The notes: generated by a model not told the origin, from the letters alone. 64,000 bases of DNA from Candidatus Methanoperedens sp. (GCA_026552855.1 JAPMTX010000135.1:1-64000); one strand, 5' to 3'; counted from the stretch's first letter, positions 18,981 through 28,468 are shown. Made by a program: numbers and translations.

Positions 18981-21665
18981 ATGTTCAAAAACAAAATTTG
19001 CACAGGGCATACCCTCAGGATTGGATTAACAATATTGATATTATTAACTGCGGTCGCAAGCGCAGCTCCGGCTTCAACTGGCAACCGCATATGGGATAAA
19101 AGCAAGGGAATGCCCACGACTTACACGTGGAATCCGTACAGTTTTGCAGGATTTTATTACAACCTCGATGAAAATCTGGGTACTGAAGAGCTTAAGATAC
19201 GTGACATCAAGAGAAACATAGATGAAGGCGATATCGTTTATAGAACATCTCCAATGGAGGTCAGCTTCGGTTATTCAGGTTTTGGCAAGTTCCAGGTAAT
19301 CGGCTTCATGGCTGACAAGTATTTTGCAGGCTATACCGGAAACAGCATAATCTCCAATAAGGAAACAAAAAGCGCCCTCGGCAGCAAACAACTGCACAAG
19401 ATACTCATGGATGACGACGATAAACGGGTAGTTTCTGAAGGAGGGACTTTAACTTTAAGGGAAGGTTATGTGCTGCAAATGAAAGAAGTGGATATCAGTG
19501 CAGGTCCTGGACAGGTATGGGTAACCCTGCTAAAGAACGGAGACGTGGTGGATGACGATGTCATCTCAGGGAACGACCTCTATGTATATTCGAAAAAAGT
19601 TGGAAGCGAGAGCGATATGCCCATTATAGCCGTGCACTTTGACTCCGTTTTCAGGGGCAGGGAGGTGAATGCCGCCTTTATCAAAGGCGTTTTCCAGATA
19701 TCCGAATCCTTCACACCTGTGGAAACAGGCGACAGGTACGGGGAAATGGAAATCAGCAGCGTAGGAGCGGGCGTGATCGAGATGACCAATAGGAATTCGA
19801 TCGGACTCTCTGCGGGAAATACGATAGACCTGATGGGCGATCTGAAAATCATAGTCGCTGACAGTAGTAATCTTCGGTTCGCACTATCGGTAGAAAGAGC
19901 AGGCATATTTGAGGCAAGGGGAACGATCTATCCCACAGCCTCGGAATGGACACCGATGAACTTTGGCTTGAACATCGGCGGCACGAACATAGGTTTTTAT
20001 TACGATATGGACCAGGATATAGGGACGGAAAACCTTAAGGTAGAAACCATCAGCGGCAGCTCGATCCCGGAAGGCAGATTGAAGTATTCAACATCTGCCG
20101 AAGAGATTAATTTCGATTATTCAGGTTTTGGCAAATACCAGGTAATCGGCTTCATGGCAGAGAAATACTTCGCAGGCTATACCGGAAACAGCATTATCTC
20201 CAATAAGGACACAAAAAGCACACTTGGAAGCAGGCAACTTCATAAAGTGCTTCTTGATGATGATATTAAGCGCACTATTGCACAGGGTGGAACTCTGACC
20301 CTGAGAGAGGGCTATGTGCTCCAGATGAAAGAGGTCGATACAGGCGCAGGTCCCGGACAGGTGTGGGTCGTTCTGCTAAAGGACGGGAAAGAGGTAGATA
20401 GCGATGTTGTTTCAGGAAATGATGCCTACATATACACGACCAATGCCGGAGGCGTGAAGGAACTGCCCACTATAGCCGTGCACTTTGACTCCGTTTTCAG
20501 GGGCAGGGAAGTGAACGCTGCTTTTATCAAAGGGATTTTCCAGATCTCCGAGACATTCACCCCGGTGGGAACAGGAGATAGATACGGACAGATGGAGATC
20601 ACTACCGTCGGCGCGGATGGAATACAGATGAAGAACCATAATTCTGTAGGTCTCTCTTCAGGAAGCACTGTGGACGTGATGGGTAATATCAAATTCAAAG
20701 TAGCAGATTCCAGCACTCTCAGGTTCTATCCTTTTGTCACAGTAAGCCCGGAGATGATAGCTAACCAGCTCCTGATAGATGCACCAGCCAGGGCGACTGC
20801 CGGGGATGCCGTCAATATTAAGGTTACGGCAGGCGGTAAACCTGTGGACGGAGCATCTGTCGGTATTGATTCCGATACAGGACTGACTGATAAGGACGGC
20901 ATTATCAAATATACACTGCAAAAATCAATGAAAGGCATCTACAACATTACCGCTACAAAGCTGGGATACCAGAAAGCCAGCAAGGGTATAGAGGTACAGG
21001 CATATATCGAGAACAAGCTCAGTATAGAAGCGCCTGCAAAAGCAAACCAGTTCGAAACAATAACCATACGGGTCACGATCAACGGCACGCCTGTTAAAGA
21101 CGCGGCAGTGGTGTTTGACAACACGACAGCAGGTCAGACCGATGGCACCGGCACCCTGAGATATGTATTGAACGAGAGCGGTACACACACCATATATGCC
21201 TCAAAGAGCGGCTACGCCACCGCAGCCAGGGACATATCGGTCGCGCTGCCTTTTGCAGAGTTTAAGTCACTTGATATCAGTACCTCGTCGGATGTGGTTT
21301 TTACAGGTCAGCAGGCTGTGATAAGGTCGAATGTCACAAATACAGGTACTAAAACCGATACTCTGCCCGTTGTACTTATAATTAACAGCACCGAGGTTGA
21401 AAGCAAACCTGTTACTCTTGCGCCTAAAGAGACAAAAGAGGTCACTTTTAAATATAATGTGGCTCTCCCTGCGGGCAATTATACGGTTGAAGTACTCGGG
21501 CAGAAAAAGCAGATAGAGGTCAGGGAATCGGGGGTCAGCGTCTTATCCATTATTGGAATAATAATCGGTTTAATCGGCGCCGGTGTAATTATTATCTATC
21601 TGCTGACTAAAAAAAGCAGGGAAGGTTCAGAACTGGCGGGCAAAGCCCCCGGTAAGCCTGGTTAA
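18981..21665 (+). CDS. S-layer protein with tandem DUF1608-type domains and C-terminal anchor
   Basis: 894 residues from ATG 18981 (AAAGGTGG upstream; a GTG at 18972 is possible). A signal peptide ends near ASAAPAS. Two ~300-residue copies of the S-layer-related duplication domain follow (both contain SGFGK(F/Y)QVIGFMA and [14 protein letters not shown]). Next come two carboxypeptidase-regulatory/Ig-like repeats ([26 protein letters not shown]), a CARDB-like domain, and a C-terminal membrane helix ([21 protein letters not shown]) with a basic tail. The tandem domain is the lattice-forming unit in Methanosarcinales. The extra Ig-like stalk suggests an accessory or anchoring S-layer protein. 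Its last 39 bp overlap the convergent ruvB. Confidence 0.9.
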   Translation: MFKNKICTGHTLRIGLTILILLTAVASAAPASTGNRIWDKSKGMPTTYTWNPYSFAGFYYNLDENLGTEELKIRDIKRNIDEGDIVYRTSPMEVSFGYSGFGKFQVIGFMADKYFAGYTGNSIISNKETKSALGSKQLHKILMDDDDKRVVSEGGTLTLREGYVLQMKEVDISAGPGQVWVTLLKNGDVVDDDVISGNDLYVYSKKVGSESDMPIIAVHFDSVFRGREVNAAFIKGVFQISESFTPVETGDRYGEMEISSVGAGVIEMTNRNSIGLSAGNTIDLMGDLKIIVADSSNLRFALSVERAGIFEARGTIYPTASEWTPMNFGLNIGGTNIGFYYDMDQDIGTENLKVETISGSSIPEGRLKYSTSAEEINFDYSGFGKYQVIGFMAEKYFAGYTGNSIISNKDTKSTLGSRQLHKVLLDDDIKRTIAQGGTLTLREGYVLQMKEVDTGAGPGQVWVVLLKDGKEVDSDVVSGNDAYIYTTNAGGVKELPTIAVHFDSVFRGREVNAAFIKGIFQISETFTPVGTGDRYGQMEITTVGADGIQMKNHNSVGLSSGSTVDVMGNIKFKVADSSTLRFYPFVTVSPEMIANQLLIDAPARATAGDAVNIKVTAGGKPVDGASVGIDSDTGLTDKDGIIKYTLQKSMKGIYNITATKLGYQKASKGIEVQAYIENKLSIEAPAKANQFETITIRVTINGTPVKDAAVVFDNTTAGQTDGTGTLRYVLNESGTHTIYASKSGYATAARDISVALPFAEFKSLDISTSSDVVFTGQQAVIRSNVTNTGTKTDTLPVVLIINSTEVESKPVTLAPKETKEVTFKYNVALPAGNYTVEVLGQKKQIEVRESGVSVLSIIGIIIGLIGAGVIIIYLLTKKSREGSELAGKAPGKPG

Positions 21666-22637
21666 ATGTTGTTTTGCCGCAGGCGTGGTCCCTCTTCCCT
21701 GCGGTGTTCTTTTTATGAATCCTACCTGTATGAGGTACGGCTCGTAAACTTCTTCTATAGTCCTTACCTCTTCTCCTACTGAGATAGCAATGGTCTTTAC
21801 ACCCACAGGACCGCCCCCGAAATCCTGCGCTATGACTTTGAGGATGCGCCTGTCAAGGTCGTCCAGCCCGAGTTTATCTATCCCCAGCAGGTTCAGGGCG
21901 CTGTCAGCCACTTCCTGCGTAATCTCCCCGGCTGCCCTGACCGTAGCGAAGTCCCTCACGCGCCGCAGCAGCCTGTTGGCGATGCGGGGAGTACCGCGGC
22001 TGCGCTTGGCTATCTCTATCGCGCCGTCCCCGGTCACAGGGATAGCCAGGATTGAGGCGCTTCGTTTCACTACCTGCACAAGCTCAGGCACAGTATAGAG
22101 ATTGAGCCTGGCTACGAAACCGAACCTGTCGCGGAACGGCGAGCCCAGCAATCCAACCTTGGTGGTCGCACCAATGAGGGTGAAGTGCTCAAGGCTGAGC
22201 TTTATCGACCTTGCGCCCGGACCTTCGCCTATCATGACATCTATCTCGAAATCCTCCATCGCAGGGTAAAGTATCTCCTCGATGACGCGGTTCAGACGGT
22301 GTATCTCGTCGATGAAAAGCACATCCCCTTTTTTAAGAGTGGTCAGTATCGCCGCAAGGTCGCCCGGGCGCTCAAGCACAGGACCTGATGTGGCTTTGAT
22401 GCCTGAGCCCATCTCATGTGCGATTATGTGCGCAAGCGTGGTCTTACCAAGACCTGGAGGTCCTGAGAAGAGTATGTGGTCAAGGGGTTCTCCTCTCTTT
22501 TTAGAGGCTTCGATAAATATCTTCAGGGATTCCTTGAGACCTTCCTGTCCGATGAACTCATCAAGCTCTGCCGGGCGGATGGTGAGGTCTTCTTTTTCTT
22601 CGTTCTGCTCTGCGGGTGAGATTATCCGTTCTTCCAT
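21627..22637 (-). CDS. ruvB: Holliday junction branch migration ATPase RuvB
   Basis: 336 residues from ATG 22637 (the domain starts MEERIISP). Walker A is [14 protein letters not shown], Walker B is LFIDEIHRL, the sensor/RuvB signature is [18 protein letters not shown], and the C-terminal winged helix is [13 protein letters not shown]. RuvB forms the hexameric motor that, with RuvA, drives branch migration. It is a bacterial-type enzyme, and archaea usually lack it. RuvA and RuvC lie just upstream on the same strand. The last codons are antiparallel to the S-layer C-terminus. Confidence 0.95.
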   Translation of the reverse strand: MEERIISPAEQNEEKEDLTIRPAELDEFIGQEGLKESLKIFIEASKKRGEPLDHILFSGPPGLGKTTLAHIIAHEMGSGIKATSGPVLERPGDLAAILTTLKKGDVLFIDEIHRLNRVIEEILYPAMEDFEIDVMIGEGPGARSIKLSLEHFTLIGATTKVGLLGSPFRDRFGFVARLNLYTVPELVQVVKRSASILAIPVTGDGAIEIAKRSRGTPRIANRLLRRVRDFATVRAAGEITQEVADSALNLLGIDKLGLDDLDRRILKVIAQDFGGGPVGVKTIAISVGEEVRTIEEVYEPYLIQVGFIKRTPQGRGTTPAAKQHLTRLTGGFARQF

Positions 22638-22707
22638 GGTTGTTCCTGATATTTTGAAAAATCCGTGCTGATTTATAGTTACCAGCATAAAATCACATAA
22701 TTAACCG

Positions 22708-22757
22708 AACCGCAGATGAACGCAGGTATAAGGTTGCATCTGCGTTCATCTGCGGTT
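22708..22757. repeat. 18-bp perfect inverted repeat element
   Basis: AACCGCAGATGAACGCAG (22708-22725) and its complement at 22740-22757 with a 14-nt loop, in the ruvA-ruvB gap. Confidence 0.75.
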
Positions 22758-22761
22758 AATT

Positions 22762-22892
22762 TTAGGTTATGTCCTATAAATGAGCCACAGAGACGCAGAG
22801 GCACAGAGAGCTTTTTGAAATATTTCTCTGTGTCTCCATGCCTCCGTGGCGATTGTTTTTATATAGGTCATGAAATTTAGGACATCACCTAA
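22762..22892. repeat. 131-bp nested inverted-repeat (MITE-like) element
   Basis: Outer arms TTAGGTTATGTCCTA (22762-22776) and TAGGACATCACCTAA (22878-22892) match at 14 of 15 positions. Inside is a second imperfect arm pair (GCCACAGAGACGCAGAGGC... at 22784 and its partner ending 22850). The core resembles the inverted repeat at 55559. Apart from this and the preceding hairpin, the 435-bp ruvA-ruvB gap holds nothing recognisable. Confidence 0.6.
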
Positions 22893-23072
22893 TTTTATAG
22901 ATAGTTATGCAGGACGCTATAATCGGATTTTCAGGCTTTTTATGCTCTACAAGCTCTTTAATTTTTCTTTTTCTGGTTTTTTTTCAATTTGTTTCTCTGG
23001 AAATTCAGTTTGCACCTCCCGGAGTTCGGAAAAATCGCAAAAGCAGAATTATGCACCGTCCCAGAGCAAATA

Positions 23073-23660
23073 CTACCTCTCCTTCAACCTCGCCAGCGCC
23101 GCCTTCACCAGCGCCTGTACCGTGGGCTCTTTCAACCCCGGCGCCACGGCATCCACAGCATCCTTAGCCTCGCGCTGCGAGAACCCGAGCGACACAAGCG
23201 CGCTCACGGCATCGTAGCTTACGCTGCTCACGCCCGCAAGAGCCACGCCCTCCATCTTCTTTTTCATCTTGTCCCTTAATTCAAGTATCAATCTCTTCGC
23301 GTTCTTCGGTCCCACGCCTGAAATGCTTGTCAGTACCTTCTCATCTTCATGGATTATCGCAGCCGCAAGCTCCTCTATCCGTATCTGCGAAAGGATGTTC
23401 ATCGCTATCTGCGGTCCCACTCTTGTCACGCTGATGAGGAGTTTGAACATCTCAAGCTCGCTCATAGTGGTGAACCCGTACAGCATGAGCGCGTCCTCCC
23501 TGACGTGCAGGTACGTGTATAATTTGATCTTCTCCTTCCTCTCTCCAATCTCCTGGAGCGCGGGCTGTGTTATGTTGATCTGATACCCGATGCCTCCTAC
23601 ATCGAGTATAACAAAACCTTCGCCGCGGTACGTTATTTCGCCGTATATGTGTGAAATCAT
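23073..23660 (-). CDS. ruvA: Holliday junction DNA-binding protein RuvA
   Basis: 195 residues from ATG 23660, the canonical RuvA beginning (MISHIYGEITYRGEGFVILD). An N-terminal OB fold, two helix-hairpin-helix motifs (LISVTRVGPQIAMNIL, LTSISGVGPKNAKRLI) and the C-terminal domain III that contacts RuvB (VSALVSLGFSQREAKDAV) are all present. RuvA binds the four-way junction as a tetramer and loads RuvB. It is only 4 bp from the GNAT gene upstream and separated from ruvB by repeats. Confidence 0.95.
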   Translation of the reverse strand: MISHIYGEITYRGEGFVILDVGGIGYQINITQPALQEIGERKEKIKLYTYLHVREDALMLYGFTTMSELEMFKLLISVTRVGPQIAMNILSQIRIEELAAAIIHEDEKVLTSISGVGPKNAKRLILELRDKMKKKMEGVALAGVSSVSYDAVSALVSLGFSQREAKDAVDAVAPGLKEPTVQALVKAALARLKER

Positions 23661-23664
23661 GGCA

Positions 23665-24186
23665 TTACACCCTTTTAAGTATCGGGTACATATTGAGATA
23701 CATCTTTGGGGTATCGCTATGCCGATACTTCTCCACAATCCTAAAACCGTGTTTTTCGTAAAACCCTACAGATTCGGGTTTGGAGTCCACTGTAATGTAT
23801 CGGCATCCAATTTCTTTAGAGATAGCTATGGCTTTACCTATTGTTGTTAATAACATGAACTTTCCGATCCCTCTTCTTTCATAATCTTTATGTACTGCCA
23901 GTCTCGCTATTTTAACCGCTGGATACCTGTGATAAAGGTATCCTGCAATTTTATCATATTCATCTATCGCTTCAACCTCAAGGGTATCGGCAACTAATGC
24001 CAAGTATCCAACTATATCCTTATTCCAGCAACATAAATAAGTCCTACTTACCATATATTCTTGATCTTTTAAAGCATCATTTTTCAAGAAATCGTTTAAC
24101 TCAGCGGATTTACAACAAAAAGAAGAATTATCAGGCATTTCGGTCAGCGGTACGATTTGGAGTTCTTTGTCTGGAGTTTTTCCCAT
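23665..24186 (-). CDS. GNAT acetyltransferase, toxin-like
   Basis: 173 residues. The acetyl-CoA loop is RRGIGK (motif A) after IARLAVHKDYE, and the end is VDSKPESVGFYEKHGF. The N-terminal SAELNDFLKNDALKDQEYMVSRTYLCC followed by IVGYLAL matches the layout of small GNAT toxins such as TacT/AtaT-type enzymes, which acetylate aminoacyl-tRNA. The 48-residue gene 7 bp upstream fits an antitoxin. No SD is seen, so translation is probably coupled to that gene. A general protein or metabolite acetyltransferase is the alternative. Confidence 0.75.
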   Translation of the reverse strand: MGKTPDKELQIVPLTEMPDNSSFCCKSAELNDFLKNDALKDQEYMVSRTYLCCWNKDIVGYLALVADTLEVEAIDEYDKIAGYLYHRYPAVKIARLAVHKDYERRGIGKFMLLTTIGKAIAISKEIGCRYITVDSKPESVGFYEKHGFRIVEKYRHSDTPKMYLNMYPILKRV

Positions 24187-24193
24187 CTAAAAT

Positions 24194-24340
24194 CTAAAAA
24201 GGATGTGCTTTATATAGACGCATGGCTTCCCTGAACATCTCTACTTGTTTCTCAGTGACCTTGGGGTTCTTCTCGTTCTTCCAGAATTCCTCGGCGTCTT
24301 TGCCTTCCAAGATCAATCCTAATTCAATAGGTTTCACCAT
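24194..24340 (-). CDS. 48-residue probable antitoxin of the GNAT gene
   Basis: ATG at 24340 to TAG at 24194. The predicted product starts MVKPIELGLILEGKDAEEF and ends FREAMRLYKAHPF. It is acidic/basic mixed and mostly helical, with no DNA-binding fold visible. The stop lies 7 bp before the GNAT start, the tight order of toxin-antitoxin pairs. It is shorter than usual RHH antitoxins (~90 residues), so only a toxin-wrapping segment may be present. A TATA-like AAAATATATA is upstream on the minus strand. Confidence 0.6.
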   Translation of the reverse strand: MVKPIELGLILEGKDAEEFWKNEKNPKVTEKQVEMFREAMRLYKAHPF

Positions 24341-24384
24341 ATTACAATACTACATCTCCTCATATTCTTTACATTATATTGCAT

Positions 24385-24400
24385 CCAACAAATCTGTTGG
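24385..24400 (-). promoter_or_regulatory. Palindrome in leader of the GNAT pair
   Basis: CCAACA-AATC-TGTTGG, flanked by ATATTG/CAATAT arms, lies between the putative TATA box (~24437) and the 48-residue gene. It is a candidate autoregulatory operator or leader hairpin. Confidence 0.45.
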
Positions 24401-24460
24401 GTCTAACAATATGCACCTTTATGTACGTAGGGGTATATATTTTTGGTGACCGAAGCTGGA

Positions 24461-24478
24461 TAACTAAAATTTTAGTTA
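24461..24478. promoter_or_regulatory. 18-bp perfect palindrome
   Basis: TAACTAAAATTTTAGTTA lies between ruvC and the GNAT pair promoter. It could be an operator, or a weak terminator for ruvC. Confidence 0.4.
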
Positions 24479-24528
24479 CCAACCTTACAAGTTTCCATAA
24501 CATTATACGGGATACGCGGAATATAAAA

Positions 24529-24999
24529 TTAACCATACTGATTTATATGGCATAACGCAATCGAAAGTCCATCCGCCGCATCGTCCGGCTGCGGGATCTC
24601 ATCCAGCCCCAGGAGCCTCTTGATCATCTCCTGCATCTGTTTCTTATCAGCCCTTCCCGAGCCTGTTACCGCCTGCTTCACCCTGTTTGGGGTATACTCG
24701 AACACTGGGATGTTCTTCTGCTGCGCCGCCAGGAAGATAACGCCCCTGGCTTCGCTCACGCTCATTGCATTGGTGACGTTCTTACTGAAAAAAAGCCTCT
24801 CGATAGCGATCATATCCGGGGCGTACTTCTCTAAAAGCGCGCAAACCTCGTTATATATTTCCATGAGACGCTCAGGCGTCTGTTTTTCAGCCGATGTCCT
24901 TATGCATCCGTAGCTGACAGGAGTGATGACCTCACCATTTTTCAGTATCACGCCGAAGCCCACGGTCGCAAGTCCCGGGTCGATGCCGATGACGATCAT
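24529..24999 (-). CDS. ruvC: Holliday junction resolvase RuvC
   Basis: 156 residues, the normal RuvC length. The RNase H-fold catalytic acids are all present: D7 (VIGIDPGLATVGFG), E67 (MIAIERLFF), and D140/D143 in PDDAADGLSIAL. RuvC is the bacterial junction-cutting nuclease; archaea normally use Hjc. With RuvA and RuvB on the same strand within 3.4 kb, this looks like a complete bacterial RuvABC set split by a GNAT pair and repeats. Confidence 0.95.
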   Translation of the reverse strand: MIVIGIDPGLATVGFGVILKNGEVITPVSYGCIRTSAEKQTPERLMEIYNEVCALLEKYAPDMIAIERLFFSKNVTNAMSVSEARGVIFLAAQQKNIPVFEYTPNRVKQAVTGSGRADKKQMQEMIKRLLGLDEIPQPDDAADGLSIALCHINQYG

Positions 25000-25056
25000 A
25001 GTATGTTAAAAGCATTTATGATTTATATATTTTGATGCTTATGCTTTTATCTATCC

Positions 25057-25878
25057 TCACGCAAGCTTGCTCCTCACTTTCTCGTAAAACCCGTCCTTCC
25101 TTGTCTTCACGAACCTTGCGGGTTTTTCAGCCTTCGTTATCGATATCTTATCATCCACGTTTATCTTCCTTGTGTACTGCCCGTCTATCACTATCACCGC
25201 TTCCTTTTTCGGGATAGTGAGTTCCATCCTTATCTCGCTATTCGCTGGAACTACCCACGGGCGCGCTGATAGTTTAAAAGGCGCAAGAGGAACAATCACA
25301 GTACCGTCCACCCGCGGGTCGACGATGGGACCTCCCGCGCTCATCGCGTACGCTGTCGAGCCCGTGGACGTGGCAAAGACTATGCCGTCTGCCCGCAGCT
25401 CCTCAAGCTGGTTTTTATCCACGAATATCTTGTATGATAATATCTTGGCAGGATTCGCCGTTATGACCACCACCTCGTTGGTGGCAGGCGGCAGCGGTTC
25501 ATCGTTCACCCGGATAGCGAGCCTTGAGCGCTCCTCCACTTCAAACCCTGAGAGTATCCTGTCGATGACATCGATAGCTTCCTCAGGGTTCACGTCGACA
25601 AGGAACCCGATAGTGCCCATATTTATCCCGAGCACAGGCAGAGGATCGTCCATCTTCTGTATGCCCCTGAGAACTGTCCCGTCACCGCCTACTGCTATGA
25701 TGAACTCTGCACCCTTTTTCCTCATCTCTGACATCGGCGTGCCCTTTTGCCTGAGCTTCTCAGCGGTTTTGGTGTCGATCAATACTTCAGCTTTAGGTCT
25801 CAGGTGAGCCACTATATTCTCGATAAAAGCAATCACGTCATCCCTGTCGCATCGTGAGATCAGTCCTATCCGTTTCAT
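25057..25878 (-). CDS. nadK: NAD(+) kinase
   Basis: About 273 residues; ATG 25878, with GTG 25884 directly after the upstream stop as an alternative. The GGDGT motif (AVGGDGTVLRGIQ) and the second family motif (ADGIVFATSTGSTAYAMSAGGP) are clear. The enzyme phosphorylates NAD to NADP in the cytoplasm. It is in an operon with the inositol-monophosphatase-type enzyme, and the two are fused in some archaea. Confidence 0.93.
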   Translation of the reverse strand: MKRIGLISRCDRDDVIAFIENIVAHLRPKAEVLIDTKTAEKLRQKGTPMSEMRKKGAEFIIAVGGDGTVLRGIQKMDDPLPVLGINMGTIGFLVDVNPEEAIDVIDRILSGFEVEERSRLAIRVNDEPLPPATNEVVVITANPAKILSYKIFVDKNQLEELRADGIVFATSTGSTAYAMSAGGPIVDPRVDGTVIVPLAPFKLSARPWVVPANSEIRMELTIPKKEAVIVIDGQYTRKINVDDKISITKAEKPARFVKTRKDGFYEKVRSKLA

Positions 25879-25884
25879 ATGCAC

Positions 25885-26670
25885 CTACACAAGCTCAAGC
25901 AGTTTATCATGTACCTTTCTGTTGCTTGCAACTACATTAACCCGCTGCTTCACGTCAAACGGTGTCGAAAGAGACTTCCCTTCTCCACCCGTGACAATGC
26001 CGCCAGCCTCCTCAACGATCAATTTCCCAGCCGCTATGTCTGTGACGCGTAGCATCCCGCGCAGGTCGATGAAAGCATCGAATATCCCTGATGCGACGTA
26101 GCAAAGCTCAAGCGCTGCGCTCCCGAAAGTCCTCACCCTTCTCACATTGTGATTGTTGATAGCGACCGCATGGGGTCGGTGACTGTACGATATCACGCTC
26201 AGTTCGGAAAATTCGGAGCGGGAAGAAACATGTATCCTCTTGTTGTTCAGGAACGCACCCTTTCCTCTCTCTGCCGTATAGATATCCCCGTTCACAAGGT
26301 TCTTTATGTACGCATACCTGATATCGGATAGATCAGACCCACTTATCGCTATCGGCACGCAGTAAAAAGGGATGCCGTGCACCGCATTGAACGTGCCGTC
26401 AATAGGGTCAAGCACAAAAGTGAATTCAGGTCTTTTGCCGATGATTTTCTCGCCCAGTTCCTCGCTCACGAACCGCATGGATCTATTCCCTGATTCAAGC
26501 ACCTTAAGGGCTGCTTTCTCCGCTGCTTCATCGATATTTTCAGTCGGTGTGCCGTCAGCGCCGATGCGAAGCGTAACGCCTGCTTCGGGTTTTCCGATAA
26601 GTCCCGAAACAGCCTGCTCGACCGCCTCCGCGGCATCATTGCACAGGTTATAAAACACAGTGTTTATCAT
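25885..26670 (-). CDS. Inositol monophosphatase/fructose-1,6-bisphosphatase family enzyme
   Basis: 261 residues. The metal-binding motif is LDPIDGTFNAVHG, the preceding acidic motif is FVSEELGEK, and the distal motif is VTDIAAGKLIVEEAGG. In archaea this family hydrolyses inositol-1-phosphate, FBP and sometimes NADP. The contiguous nadK suggests a role in NADP or sugar-phosphate balance. Start ATG 26670. Confidence 0.9.
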   Translation of the reverse strand: MINTVFYNLCNDAAEAVEQAVSGLIGKPEAGVTLRIGADGTPTENIDEAAEKAALKVLESGNRSMRFVSEELGEKIIGKRPEFTFVLDPIDGTFNAVHGIPFYCVPIAISGSDLSDIRYAYIKNLVNGDIYTAERGKGAFLNNKRIHVSSRSEFSELSVISYSHRPHAVAINNHNVRRVRTFGSAALELCYVASGIFDAFIDLRGMLRVTDIAAGKLIVEEAGGIVTGGEGKSLSTPFDVKQRVNVVASNRKVHDKLLELV

Positions 26671-26744
26671 ATTGTTTGTGTATTTCCTTTATAAATTAAA
26701 CATCGATCGAGATTAAAATATTTAAAGGCTTTATTGCATTGAAA

Positions 26745-27314
26745 TTATCTTTCGGTCAATTTTTCAAGAATCTTCTCAAGGCGCTTATTATGCCCTCTCT
26801 GTTCGACAACAAAAGAGCCCATTACTTCATTTAAACCATGGGTATCTTCCCCGATTCCAGACAACCTACCATCGATACCAGACATTTTATCATCGATGCC
26901 AGATAACCTATTATCGAGCCCGGACAATCTATCATCAAGAGGTGATAATTTTGTATTGATTCCTTTCAGCTCGCTGTTGCCTATATCCAGTTTTCTACCG
27001 ATATCTCCGAGATCATCTGTATATAATCTTGAGAATCTTTCAGGGAGGAATATATTAGAGGGTAATTCTTCTTTTGCAATGGCATCAATAACTATGCCCC
27101 TCCTTGAACCGATAGTTCGTATCTCGGTAAATAATTTACTGACTGCACTGTTCTCGCCGCAGCAGACCATTTTTACACTACCATCAATATCATTAAAAAC
27201 AAATCCCTTCAGATCAAGCAGCCTTGCAACTTCTTCTATGAGAGCTCTAAAACCGGTATCCTGTACTTTTCCCGTTACTATTATGTTATAGCACTTCTGC
27301 ATTGTTCTATTCAT
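26745..27314 (-). CDS. Acylphosphatase domain fused to heptad coiled coil
   Basis: 189 residues from ATG 27314 (27302 also possible). Residues ~5-90 are acylphosphatase-like with the catalytic Arg in GKVQDTGFR and Asn in FVFNDIDGSV. The C-terminal half is a run of seven-residue repeats (DDRLSGL DNRLSGI DDKMSGI DGRLSGI), a parallel coiled coil. The acylphosphatase may hydrolyse acyl phosphates or, as in HypF-type proteins, carbamoyl phosphate. The coiled coil implies oligomerisation. Function is inferred. Confidence 0.8.
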   Translation of the reverse strand: MNRTMQKCYNIIVTGKVQDTGFRALIEEVARLLDLKGFVFNDIDGSVKMVCCGENSAVSKLFTEIRTIGSRRGIVIDAIAKEELPSNIFLPERFSRLYTDDLGDIGRKLDIGNSELKGINTKLSPLDDRLSGLDNRLSGIDDKMSGIDGRLSGIGEDTHGLNEVMGSFVVEQRGHNKRLEKILEKLTER

Positions 27315-27361
27315 AGGTGTGTACAGTATTAAATTTAACTTACTTGCAGTTATAAATATAT

Positions 27362-28405
27362 TTAGACAACAACCTCGCACCCTGCCACCAGCCTCTGCTT
27401 CGGGTTATTGAGCTGGGCTATCAGGAACCTGTCGCTCTTACTGTACGCAATGTCCTTCTGTGCCGCAAGCGCGACGCTGCACTCAGAGCCCGGAGGCGCC
27501 TGCGTCACGTCCTTCCCGCCCATGGTTATGCTGCTGATGGTGGCTGGCATATCCTGGAGCCCTGCGAACAGATGCACGGCATCGCCCACGCCGAGAGGCT
27601 GCGTGAACTTCGAGAGCCGGCATTTCAGGTTGATTTTCGATGCGGTCTCTTCCTTCTGCGACAGCATGTACCCCCTGTCGAACTCCTTTGACTGCACACC
27701 TTTCAGAGCCAGCCCGACCCTTGTGCCTGCGGGTGCGGATTTTAGATCCACGTCGTTGCTCTGGATGGAGCGTATCTCAGCCGGACGGTTGGTCGGAAAA
27801 AGTGCCAGGCTGTCGTGTACCTTGATAGTGCCCTGAGCCACGACTCCGAGCACCACGCAGCCTATGCCTGTGACGTTGAAGAAATGATCGACCATCACGC
27901 GCGGGGGAAGCCCGTCGAGGGCTGCATTTTCTTTTTTTGTCTCCTCACCGAGTGAGAATATTTTTTCCTTGAGCGTCTCAATCCCCTCAAAGGTGGTGGT
28001 GGAAACGGCAATGGATTCCCATTTCTCAAGGTTAGTGCCTTTCGTTATGGCTTTTATCTTCTCAGAAAGCTCGGAGAGAGCCACAGGGTTTGACCTATCA
28101 GACATGGTTATGACAAAAATTCCCCTTTTATTGCCGAGGAGATCAAGCGCCACTATGCACTCACCTACCTGTGCGTTCAGCCCGGTCGAAGGGATGCAGA
28201 CAAGGGCGATATCGGAGAGATTTATTGCATTGATGAGCGATTTCAATGAGGCGGGATAGCCGTTTGAGTCCACGAACGCATATATGCTGTCCCCTTTTAC
28301 GAAATTGTACAGGGTTATATCGGACTCAGTCCCCTTCTTTCCAAGTTTTCCGGCGAGGGTCGTCCTGCCCGATTTCTCGCTGCCGATGATCGATATGTTT
28401 GCCAT
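27362..28405 (-). CDS. EF-Tu/SelB-like GTPase paralogue with degenerate G motifs
   Basis: 347 residues. The P-loop reads GSEKSGRTT (Arg instead of Lys). The NKxD motif is replaced by TMSD, and there is no DxxG. Two beta barrels follow (VMVDHFFNVTGIGCVVLGVV, then LKCRLSKFTQPLGVGDAVHL and VAGCEVVV), as in EF-Tu domains II and III. This is a methanogen-type SelB-like paralogue whose role is unknown. GTP hydrolysis is doubtful given the changed motifs. Confidence 0.75.
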   Translation of the reverse strand: MANISIIGSEKSGRTTLAGKLGKKGTESDITLYNFVKGDSIYAFVDSNGYPASLKSLINAINLSDIALVCIPSTGLNAQVGECIVALDLLGNKRGIFVITMSDRSNPVALSELSEKIKAITKGTNLEKWESIAVSTTTFEGIETLKEKIFSLGEETKKENAALDGLPPRVMVDHFFNVTGIGCVVLGVVAQGTIKVHDSLALFPTNRPAEIRSIQSNDVDLKSAPAGTRVGLALKGVQSKEFDRGYMLSQKEETASKINLKCRLSKFTQPLGVGDAVHLFAGLQDMPATISSITMGGKDVTQAPPGSECSVALAAQKDIAYSKSDRFLIAQLNNPKQRLVAGCEVVV

Positions 28406-28468
28406 TATAAAACTTCCATGCTTTAATATGATTTAACCTATATGAAACTGGCGTTTTCCTATCCGTTT

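Noticed and set aside
22870-23217. Plus-strand ORF of 115 codons upstream of ruvB
   Set aside because: Its second half is antisense to ruvA and its first half is low-complexity Phe/Ser; no ribosome site.
23665-23738. Longer RuvA beginning at 23738
   Set aside because: The extra residues overlap the GNAT gene and are not RuvA-like; MISHIYGEI at 23660 is the normal start.
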